Assembly (NCBI RefSeq): GCF_030409525.1
Contig: NZ_JAUFQB010000021.1
Location: forward strand, 1 to 64,000
From: Kaistella yonginensis
Lineage (GTDB): Bacteria > Bacteroidota > Bacteroidia > Flavobacteriales > Weeksellaceae
Direction of reading: 5' to 3'
Length of the DNA stretch: 64,000 nt
Position numbers and translations under genes: made by a program. Under the pieces are notes generated by a model. The model saw only the letters and a list, made by a program, of their open reading frames with translations. It did not search any database and was not told the DNA's origin. Of the stretch, positions 36,595-43,292 are shown piece after piece; position 1 is the first letter of the stretch, and each line of letters starts with the position of its first letter.

Positions 36595-37248
36595 ATGAAA
36601 TTTTTTATCGACACTGCAAATCTGGAGCAAATTAAAGAAGCACAGGATTTAGGAATTTTAGATGGCGTAACGACCAATCCATCATTAATGGCTAAAGAAG
36701 GGATCAGCGGAAAAGAAGCGATTCTAAACCATTACAAAACCATTTGCGAAATTGCAGATGGCGATATTTCTGCCGAAGTTCTGAGCACCACTTATGAAGA
36801 AATGATTAAGGAAGGTGATGAATTGGCTGCAATTCACCCAAATATCGTCGTAAAAATCCCGATGATTAAAGACGGAATTAAAGCGTTGAAATATTTTTCA
36901 AATAAAGGAATAAGAACCAATTGCACTTTAATTTTCTCTGCTGGGCAAGCGCTTTTAGCCGCAAAAGCAGGAGCAAATTATGTATCTCCATTCTTAGGAA
37001 GATTAGATGATATTTCGGTGGACGGAATGAATTTGATTGAAGAAATCAGAATTATTTTTGACAATTATATGTTTGATACTGAAATCCTAGCAGCGTCGAT
37101 TCGCTCGCCAATGCACATCATCAACTGTGCGAAAATTGGGGCAGATGTGATAACCTCTCCGTTGGATTCGATCCTGAATTTATTAAATCATCCTTTAACA
37201 GATAAAGGTCTGGCACAGTTTGTAGCGGATGCAAAAAAATTAGGATAA
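36595..37248 (+). CDS. tal: small transaldolase (TalC/FSA family)
   Basis: A 217-residue class I aldolase of the short transaldolase/fructose-6-phosphate aldolase family, in the non-oxidative pentose phosphate pathway. Motifs: [29 protein letters not shown], the Schiff-base lysine K87 in [10 protein letters not shown], and [19 protein letters not shown]. The residue that separates the two activities is Phe (F133 in [11 protein letters not shown]), as in transaldolases; E. coli fructose-6-phosphate aldolase has Tyr there. I therefore predict transaldolase activity. Confidence 0.9.
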   Translation: MKFFIDTANLEQIKEAQDLGILDGVTTNPSLMAKEGISGKEAILNHYKTICEIADGDISAEVLSTTYEEMIKEGDELAAIHPNIVVKIPMIKDGIKALKYFSNKGIRTNCTLIFSAGQALLAAKAGANYVSPFLGRLDDISVDGMNLIEEIRIIFDNYMFDTEILAASIRSPMHIINCAKIGADVITSPLDSILNLLNHPLTDKGLAQFVADAKKLG

Positions 37249-37272
37249 GAAGATTATGCTCTTATTCATTAT

Positions 37273-37300
37273 AAAACCGCCTGCGAAATCAGGCGGTTTT
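37273..37300 (+). terminator. terminator of the transaldolase gene
   Basis: Stem AAAACCGCCTG / CAGGCGGTTTT with a 6-nt loop and a T tract, 25 nt after the stop. Confidence 0.9.
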
Positions 37301-37515
37301 TTGATGGTAACAATAATAAAGATGCTCGTAGTAATGAAATATAGTATTCCATTTTCATCACCAAAATCTTCTGAACAATATTGCTATAGAATACGAAATC
37401 ATGACCTTATGAAAATCATGAACACGGCACTAATAAAAGTGGCATCAATTCAAATATTTTGTGTAATTTAGTTTTTATAAGAACATGTAACAAACCATTG
37501 ATAAAATTAGATTAT

Positions 37516-38733
37516 ATGAAAAAACTACCTTTATTATTTTTACTTTTTGCGTCTCTTTTTACCTATTCTCAAATTAGGTTTGAAAAAGGATATTTCATTA
37601 CAAACACTGGTGAACACTACGAAGTTCTCATTAAAAATGTTGACTGGAAAAATAACCCCTCAGCAATTGACTACAAACTAAATGCAGAAGATCAGCTCAA
37701 GCGTATTTCTGTAGATCAGGTTCAGTTGTTTGAAGTCTATAATCAGTCTAAATATGTATCGGGTATGGTAGACATCGACCGGTCTCCATCTAACCTTGAT
37801 CAAATGAGCGATGAGCGGGAGCCTACGTTTATAAAAGAGAAACTTTTTCTAAAAGAAATTGTAAGTGGTGATGCAACTTTATACGAATATACCGATGGTA
37901 ATCTTACCCGGTTTTTTATAAAAAGGGGCACGGAAAATATCATCCAACTGATTCATAAACCTTATTTACACGACAAATACTCGATTGCGTATAATGACGC
38001 TTACAAAGAGCAACTTAAAAATATGCTTGGGTGTACAGGTATTAAAGATTCGTCAATAGACAACATGACTTATAAAAAAAATGCATTGGAAAAGGTATTT
38101 CTACAATACAACAACTGTAATAATCCAGACTATCAACCAGTAATAGCTACTAAAAGAAAAGGTAAATTTAATGTAAGTGTTCGTCCTAGATTAACTATAT
38201 CTGATGCCGAAACCGAAAAACCGTCGCCTGTTTTTGAAACTAAATTTGAAAGCAAAAATGATTTTGGGATTGGTGTAGAGTTAGAGTACGTTTTACCATT
38301 TAATAAAAATAAATGGTCTATTATCTTGGAGCCTACCTACCGAACTTACCGCTCCGAAGTTTATAAAAGTTGGGCATCACTCCCCGACCAAATCTATGTT
38401 AGTACCATCGAATATCAATCGTTACAATTCCCAATTGGTTTGCGACACTATTTCTTCATCAATCAAAAATCAAAAATATTTATAAATGGTGTCGTTGTGA
38501 TTGATGCAGCAATGGATGCAAAAATAGAACAGAAGGGTTTTGAAGGATACGTTTACAACACCTATGAAATTAAAACCAAACCTAATATCGCATTTGGAGC
38601 GGGCTATAATTTCAATAACAAATTCGGAGCTGAAGTGAGGTATTTCACATCGTCAAATATTACTTCAAGTTTTGTTGATTATCGAACCAATTATAAAGCC
38701 CTGTCCTTTATACTGAGTTACAATTTCCTTTAA
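37516..38733 (+). CDS. outer-membrane beta-barrel protein
   Basis: A 405-residue exported protein. The start is placed at ATG 37516, which gives the signal peptide MKKLPLLFLLFASLFTYSQ; a GTG 19 codons earlier is rejected. The first half (GYFITNTGEHYEVLIKNVDW) is an unrecognised domain. The second half has the alternating strands of an OMP-beta-brl/PorT-like barrel (GIGVELEYVLPFNKNKWSII, later FGAEVRYFTSSNI) and ends in a terminal strand ALSFILSYNFL with a C-terminal aromatic, as expected for outer-membrane insertion. Function unknown. Confidence 0.78.
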   Translation: MKKLPLLFLLFASLFTYSQIRFEKGYFITNTGEHYEVLIKNVDWKNNPSAIDYKLNAEDQLKRISVDQVQLFEVYNQSKYVSGMVDIDRSPSNLDQMSDEREPTFIKEKLFLKEIVSGDATLYEYTDGNLTRFFIKRGTENIIQLIHKPYLHDKYSIAYNDAYKEQLKNMLGCTGIKDSSIDNMTYKKNALEKVFLQYNNCNNPDYQPVIATKRKGKFNVSVRPRLTISDAETEKPSPVFETKFESKNDFGIGVELEYVLPFNKNKWSIILEPTYRTYRSEVYKSWASLPDQIYVSTIEYQSLQFPIGLRHYFFINQKSKIFINGVVVIDAAMDAKIEQKGFEGYVYNTYEIKTKPNIAFGAGYNFNNKFGAEVRYFTSSNITSSFVDYRTNYKALSFILSYNFL

Positions 38734-38761
38734 ATAAAACCGTATATACTCTTTCCAAAAT

Positions 38762-38788
38762 AAACCGCCTAACTTTATTTGGCGGTTT
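38762..38788 (+). terminator. terminator of the barrel gene
   Basis: Stem AAACCGCC / GGCGGTTT, 11-nt loop, then T's; 28 nt after the stop. Confidence 0.8.
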
Positions 38789-38962
38789 TTTGAGGTAAAC
38801 TTTTTCTTATCAGATTGTAGAGATCTATACTCTAAAAGGTTGATTTTTATAAATCAGCCTCTAGGGTTTATTTTTTAGGGGAAGTCTGAAGTGAAAAAAT
38901 TGTGAAATCTTTTACAAGGGCTCGCCATAATCTACTCGGTTGTTGTATAAACTCATAAAAAA

Positions 38963-38981
38963 AACCAGCTAAAAGCTGGTT
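38963..38981 (-). terminator. terminator of the H1-like gene
   Basis: Stem AACCAGCT / AGCTGGTT with a 3-nt loop and eight T's following on the minus strand, 9 nt after the stop codon at 38991. Confidence 0.8.
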
Positions 38982-38990
38982 CAATGGGTC

Positions 38991-39167
38991 TTATTTCTTA
39001 GATTCCTCTACAGAAACTTTTCTGAAATCCTTGAACAATTTGCTCAATTCTAAAGCAGCTTTACGAGCTCTAGTCCCTGCAGCTTTGTTTCCTTTTTCCG
39101 CTTGTTGCGTTGATTCTGTGGTGAATGTTTCAAACTCAGCGTTGATTTTTTCAATAAGTTCTTTCAT
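38991..39167 (-). CDS. small histone H1-like protein, 58 residues
   Basis: A 58-residue helical, Lys/Ala/Glu-rich protein, below common ORF length cut-offs: MKELIEKINAEFETFTTEST, then QQAEKGNKAAGTRARKAALE and LSKLFKDFRKVSVEESKK. It matches my memory of the short proteins annotated as 'histone H1' in flavobacteria; the basic centre KAAGTRARKAA could contact DNA. A -7 box TATGTTTG at 39187-39194 on the minus strand and a clean terminator bracket it. The opposite-strand frame here is rejected. Confidence 0.85.
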   Translation of the reverse strand: MKELIEKINAEFETFTTESTQQAEKGNKAAGTRARKAALELSKLFKDFRKVSVEESKK

Positions 39168-39301
39168 AATATATAATTTTAGTCTGCAAACATATGATTT
39201 ATCATGGATTTAGCCTAATATGAAAGGAAAAAATTTCAGTTAAAAACGCTTTTTTAAAGAGTCCTCAATTAAAAGTTCATAATACAAATCTTCAAATTAA
39301 A

Positions 39302-39332
39302 TTGCGCACAATATAATTGTTTGCTATATTTG
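39302..39332 (+). promoter_or_regulatory. promoter of nitroreductase-ohrR-ohr
   Basis: TTG (39302-39304), a 20-nt spacer and TATATTTG (39325-39332), 34 nt before the ATG at 39367: a full consensus match. Confidence 0.8.
39308..39320. promoter_or_regulatory. candidate OhrR operator
   Basis: Inverted repeat ACAAT-ATA-ATTGT inside the promoter spacer, resembling the B. subtilis OhrR site, whose half-sites read ACAATT/AATTGT. The MarR/OhrR gene lies in the operon it would control. Confidence 0.5.
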
Positions 39333-39366
39333 CATTTGAAAAGTAGTAAAATTTAAAAAGAATATA

Positions 39367-39999
39367 ATGTCATTATTAGAAAATTTACAATGGAGACATG
39401 CTGTAAAAGCATATGATTCTACGAAAAAAGTTTCGGCAGAAGATCTAGAAAAAATATTAGAGGCGGCTCGTTTGGCTCCAACTTCTTCTGGACTACAGCC
39501 CTTCCGTATTATCGTGGTCGAAAATCAGGATTTAAAGGAGAAGATGGTAAAGGGGACATTGAATCCCGAAGTGATGAAAGACTGCTCCCAAGTTTTGGTT
39601 TTCGCTGCCTGGGACAGTTATTCCGATGAGAAAATCGATGAAGTTTACGATCGTCATACGGAAGAACGCGACCTACCAAAAGGCAGATTCAGCAGTTATA
39701 CCGACAAATTAAAACAAATTTATGGTGCGCAAACGGCTGAAGAAAATTTTGCACATACCGCAAGACAAACCTATATCGCTTTAGGGCTAGCCATGGCACA
39801 AGCTGCAGAACTAAAGGTCGATAGTACCCCCGCGGAAGGTTTCAGTAACGAAGTCGTAGATGAAATCTTAGGATTAAAAGAATTGGGGTTAAAGAGCGTT
39901 ACACTACTCTATCTAGGCTATCGAGATTTGGAAAAAGATTTCTTATCTCATATGAAAAAAGTAAGAATTCCGATGGAGGAATTTATTATTCAGAAATAA
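39367..39999 (+). CDS. nitroreductase-family NAD(P)H oxidoreductase
   Basis: A 210-residue FMN-dependent nitroreductase of the NfsB/oxygen-insensitive type. Motifs: WRHAVKAYDSTKKVSAEDLE at the start, ARLAPTSSGLQPFRIIVV (FMN phosphate region), ARQTYIALGLAMAQAAELKV in the middle, and EFSNEV-like GFSNEVVDEILGLKEL near the end. It may reduce quinones, nitroaromatics or flavins. It heads an operon with ohrR and ohr (29-nt gap), which suggests a role in electrophile or peroxide stress. Confidence 0.9.
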   Translation: MSLLENLQWRHAVKAYDSTKKVSAEDLEKILEAARLAPTSSGLQPFRIIVVENQDLKEKMVKGTLNPEVMKDCSQVLVFAAWDSYSDEKIDEVYDRHTEERDLPKGRFSSYTDKLKQIYGAQTAEENFAHTARQTYIALGLAMAQAAELKVDSTPAEGFSNEVVDEILGLKELGLKSVTLLYLGYRDLEKDFLSHMKKVRIPMEEFIIQK

Positions 40000-40028
40000 A
40001 CCAATAAATAAAGTGAATAAGCCATCCT

Positions 40029-40463
40029 ATGGAAAACCCAAATACACCCAAGCTCGGAAATCAAATCTGCTTTCCACTCTACGTGATTGCGAAAGAAATT
40101 ACCGGCATGTATCGTCCGTTTTTAGATGAATTAGACCTTACTTATTCTCAATATTTAGTGATGATGGTACTTTGGGAAAATGATGGCTTAACCGTGAATC
40201 AGATCGGCGAAAAATTATATCTGGACAGCGGAACATTAACACCGCTATTAAAAAGATTAGAAGTAAAATCTCTTCTGCAACGAAATCGAAAAAAAGAAGA
40301 TGAACGCGTTGTTGAGGTTTCATTAACCGAGCAAGGAAAAAATTTACAAATGAAAGCTTGTGCAATTCCTGGGAAAATGGTTGAGAAACTTAATATATCC
40401 GCAGATGATTTGGCAGAACTTAAAACTACAGTCGATAAAATTTTAAATAAAATAGAAAAATGA
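40029..40463 (+). CDS. ohrR: OhrR, MarR-family peroxide sensor
   Basis: A 144-residue winged-helix repressor. The reactive cysteine is C14 in LGNQICFPLY, equivalent to Cys15 of Bacillus OhrR; Y28 and Y39 correspond to its two activating tyrosines. A second Cys, C111 (KACAIPGKM), would allow the two-Cys disulfide mechanism. DNA-binding and wing region: LYLDSGTLTPLLKRLEVKSL and RKKEDERVVEVSLTEQG. Its stop overlaps the ohr start (ATGA), giving translational coupling. Likely derepressed by organic hydroperoxides. Confidence 0.93.
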   Translation: MENPNTPKLGNQICFPLYVIAKEITGMYRPFLDELDLTYSQYLVMMVLWENDGLTVNQIGEKLYLDSGTLTPLLKRLEVKSLLQRNRKKEDERVVEVSLTEQGKNLQMKACAIPGKMVEKLNISADDLAELKTTVDKILNKIEK

Positions 40464-40882
40464 AAAAATTATACACCACCAGTGTTACCGCAAAAGGCGG
40501 CAGAGATGGTCACGTAAAAAGTGACAACGGAATTATAGAAATGGAGGTCAGAACGCCAAAAGCTTTAGGTGGCATCAGTGATGATTTTGCCAATCCAGAA
40601 ATGCTTTTTGCTGCCGGATATTCCGCCTGTTTTGACAGCGCTTTGAATTTGGTGCTTAAGAAATCCAGAATAGAAACAGGAGAAACGATGGTGACTGCCA
40701 AAGTAAGCATTGGCCAAATAGAAAACGGCGGCTTTGGTTTGGCGGTAGAATTGGAGGTGAATGTTCCGGGTGTTTCTTTAGAAGAAGCAAAATCTTTGGT
40801 TGAAAAAGCACATCAGGTTTGTCCGTATTCCAATGCGACACGAAACAATATCGAGGTTAAAATGGCGGTGACCAATCATTAA
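40460..40882 (+). CDS. ohr: organic hydroperoxide resistance protein
   Basis: A 140-residue OsmC/Ohr peroxidase that reduces organic hydroperoxides using lipoylated reductants. The catalytic cysteines are C57 (FAAGYSACFDSALNLV) and C121 (AHQVCPYSNATRNN), and the conserved Arg is R15 (KGGRDGHV). Length and motif order are standard. Last gene of the nitroreductase-ohrR-ohr operon. Confidence 0.96.
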   Translation: MKKLYTTSVTAKGGRDGHVKSDNGIIEMEVRTPKALGGISDDFANPEMLFAAGYSACFDSALNLVLKKSRIETGETMVTAKVSIGQIENGGFGLAVELEVNVPGVSLEEAKSLVEKAHQVCPYSNATRNNIEVKMAVTNH

Positions 40883-40955
40883 CTTTAAAGATTGCTTTAG
40901 AAACCCATTCATTTCACCATTAAAATTCAAATCAATTTATAATTAGCTTAAAAAC

Positions 40956-40989
40956 AAAAACGGCAAAACATTAAAGTTTTGCCGTTTTT
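40956..40989. terminator. bidirectional terminator after ohr / after tRNA-Arg
   Basis: Perfect 14-bp stem AAAAACGGCAAAAC / GTTTTGCCGTTTTT with a 6-nt loop between convergent ohr and tRNA-Arg; suits both directions. Confidence 0.9.
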
Positions 40990-40992
40990 AAG

Positions 40993-41066
40993 TGACCGCG
41001 AAGGGATTCGAACCCCCAACCCTCAGAGCCGAAATCTGATATTCTATCCAGTTGAACTACGCAGCC
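40993..41066 (-). tRNA. tRNA-Arg (anticodon TCG)
   Basis: Full cloverleaf on the minus strand: acceptor arm GGCTGCG with CGCGGTC (one G-T wobble at each of two positions), D arm with AGTTCAACTGGATAGA, anticodon stem TCAGA/TCTGA with loop TTTCGGC giving anticodon TCG, and T arm with GGTTCGAATCC. Discriminator A; the CCA end is not encoded. It reads CGA arginine codons. Confidence 0.95.
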
Positions 41067-41141
41067 AAATTTTTTAGTTTTGGAGTGGTGAATTTTTGAG
41101 AAATTTAACTGAAACACTCAATTACTATCCATTCAAATACG

Positions 41142-42917
41142 CTAGAAAATAATTCTCACTCCACCCAAAAACTGTGCTCCCAAAACTTTATAACCTTTGT
41201 AAGTTTGATACTGGGTATTGAGTAAATTATTTCCGAGTGCGAAAATACTGAATTTTTTGTGAACTTTGTACTCTGCGGACAAATTTATATCAGCAAATCC
41301 GCCAACTTTGTCATTTTTGTCTTCGGAACTGAGGTAAATACTCGGATTAATTCCATTATTATTCACTTCAAAAGAATTGGTTGTTTGGTCCGTTGCAAAA
41401 ATTGCTTTTGCTTCAAGGTTCAATTTTTTATCCAACATCGAATACTTCCCACCCAAACTTGCTCTTACCAATGGTTTGTTAAAAATATTTGCATTGTTAT
41501 CGAGGTTGTATTTTTCAAATTTAAGTTCCGCATCAAAAGAAAGATTTGCCAACGGAAAATATTGCACACTGGCTTTGGCTTCACTCACTGTTCCATTATC
41601 ATACACTGCCGAGAATGTATTGGCAAAGTCATAAGCCGGACGATTACCATCGACATCATAGGTAAATAAATTATTGGCGCGAAAGAACAAAATATCATTC
41701 ATTTTTCCAAATCCTCCGCTGAAATCATATTTAATGTTTTGATCAATGTCACCACGTAAACCAAAGTAGAATTTATATTTCGTTTCCGTCGGACGCAATT
41801 CCTGATCAGAAACCAAATAAGGATTCTGTTCCAGTAAATTAGCATAGGTATTGAGTTTTAAACCACCTTCGATTCCGGCGTAAAACTTAAATTCATCAGC
41901 GGCCGCATACTGCAATTCTGCTTTTGGAAACCAATACGTTTTGCTATTTTGACCATGCTTTGCCAAAACTAAATTAGAATTTTTAGCATTTAAAAATGAA
42001 AAATCAGAACCAATCATTAAATAAGATTTTCCTTTAAATAAAGTCATTTTCGGTGCTAAAGTCGCATTAAAGAACTGAGACGAATTTTTGTTCAATAAAT
42101 CAAAATCAGATTTTACGGTTTCTAAATTTAATCCCAAGTCCGCATTGAAACTCACATCATCAAAACTTGGCAATTCTACGCCATGCTTCGATAAATTCAC
42201 CAAAATTTCTGCCTGATTTTCCTTCGTGCCAAAATGATCACTTAAGAAAGAAGATTTAAGTCGGACATCATTCAGAAGGTCATTGGAGTAAAAATCGTAG
42301 TAACCATTGACTTTAAACCGGTTGGTTTTCTGTTTTAAATCAATATTTGAAGCTGGAGTTATTGCATAAATTCCGTAATAATTATAATCGTTTAAACCAT
42401 AATCTGCATTCACACTCAACTTGCCTTTTGCTCCGTAAGAATTTAAATAGGCGCCGAAGTTAGCAGTGCTTTGGTTAGAATCCCAAGCATATACTTGCTT
42501 CAAACCAGTGGTAGAAAGAAAATGAACATCGCCACCGACTTCCATTCCACTTTCTAATTTGGTAGAAATATTTCCATCGGCCAAAATTTTACCATAATTC
42601 CCCATACCGAGTTGGAAATAATTATTGTGGTAATCTGCATCAAACTTTGGCGAAATATCTTCACCTTGAATTAAAGAAGTTTTAAAATCAGATGAGGCCG
42701 GAACATTGGTAATATCGTACGTTGGCGGGTTCGCAGATTTTTCTTCCGGTGGATAATTTTTCTCCGCTTCGATGGAGGTTTTTTTCTTTTCTATTCTCTT
42801 TACTTCCGGTTCGCGTTGCCGATCCAAAATCAGTTTTTCTTCTTTAATCTGCGAAAAAACTGCTGTCGAGGAAAATAATAATCCAAGGAAAAATAGATGT
42901 TGAATGCTCTTATTCAT
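41142..42917 (-). CDS. TonB-receptor-like outer-membrane barrel
   Basis: A 591-residue exported protein with start at ATG 42917 (a TTG seven codons upstream is rejected). A signal peptide (LFFLGLLFSSTAVFSQ) is followed by a charged linker (KRIEKKKTSIEAEKNYPPEE) and then barrel strands ending in QFLGGVRIIF. The last part, KFSIFALGNNLLNTQYQTY, is typical of TonB-dependent receptors, but no clear plug domain is seen. It lies downstream of the TPR gene, across a 375-bp spacer with tandem repeats. Possibly an assembly or motility-linked barrel; not determined. Confidence 0.78.
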   Translation of the reverse strand: MNKSIQHLFFLGLLFSSTAVFSQIKEEKLILDRQREPEVKRIEKKKTSIEAEKNYPPEEKSANPPTYDITNVPASSDFKTSLIQGEDISPKFDADYHNNYFQLGMGNYGKILADGNISTKLESGMEVGGDVHFLSTTGLKQVYAWDSNQSTANFGAYLNSYGAKGKLSVNADYGLNDYNYYGIYAITPASNIDLKQKTNRFKVNGYYDFYSNDLLNDVRLKSSFLSDHFGTKENQAEILVNLSKHGVELPSFDDVSFNADLGLNLETVKSDFDLLNKNSSQFFNATLAPKMTLFKGKSYLMIGSDFSFLNAKNSNLVLAKHGQNSKTYWFPKAELQYAAADEFKFYAGIEGGLKLNTYANLLEQNPYLVSDQELRPTETKYKFYFGLRGDIDQNIKYDFSGGFGKMNDILFFRANNLFTYDVDGNRPAYDFANTFSAVYDNGTVSEAKASVQYFPLANLSFDAELKFEKYNLDNNANIFNKPLVRASLGGKYSMLDKKLNLEAKAIFATDQTTNSFEVNNNGINPSIYLSSEDKNDKVGGFADINLSAEYKVHKKFSIFALGNNLLNTQYQTYKGYKVLGAQFLGGVRIIF

Positions 42918-42935
42918 TGATTCTTTTATTAGATT

Positions 42936-43205
42936 CAATGGGCTTTGCCCATTGCTATTTTATTTCGCCACTTCGTGGCTTTTAACATTTTTAATTTCTT
43001 TAATCATATTCAATGGGCTTTGCCCATTGCTATTTTATTTCGCCACTTCGTGGCTCTTGACATTTTAAATTTCTCTTATTAGATTCAATGGGCTTTGCCC
43101 ATTGCTATTTTATTTCGCCACTTCGTGGCTCTTGACATTTTAAATTTCTCTTATTAGATTCAATGGGCTTTGCCCATTGCTATTTTATTTCGCCACTTCG
43201 TGGCT
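42936..43205. repeat. four 75-bp tandem repeats with paired palindromes
   Basis: Copies start at 42936, 43011, 43086 and 43161, with an exact 75-bp period; copies 2 and 3 are identical in full. Each holds two perfect hairpins: CAATGGGC-TTT-GCCCATTG and GCCAC-TTC-GTGGC, separated by an AT-rich linker. It lies in the spacer between two minus-strand genes. Linkers do not vary as CRISPR spacers would. REP-like palindromes of this sort often belong to transposase-associated families; none is encoded here. Confidence 0.9.
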
Positions 43206-43227
43206 CAACCTTGTTTCGGGCCTGCAT

Positions 43228-43250
43228 TGAAAAAAACTCCATTTTTTCAA
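43228..43250. terminator. candidate terminator after the TPR gene
   Basis: Inverted repeat TTGAAAAAA with TTTTTTCAA, loop about 5 nt, 43 nt beyond the TPR gene stop and before the tandem repeats. AT-only stem, so moderate support. Confidence 0.4.
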
Positions 43251-43292
43251 GCCTCAAGTCCCTCTACTTTGGCGCGGGATTTAGGGTGAGGA

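Noticed and set aside
38836-38857. Second hairpin (GGTTGATTT/AAATCAGCC) after the barrel gene
   Set aside because: Plausible, but no T tract directly follows and a better terminator precedes it, so not listed.
39031-39213. 60-residue plus-strand ORF
   Set aside because: It overlaps the well-supported 58-residue H1-like gene on the minus strand, which has a -7 box and terminator.
39198-39216. Second DtxR-like box near the H1-like gene (TTAGGCTAA core)
   Set aside because: Only the core matches; flanks do not, and it is not placed in a promoter spacer.
42936-43205. Possible CRISPR array
   Set aside because: The whole 75-bp unit repeats, including the linker; there are no unique spacers, and no cas gene is in the window.
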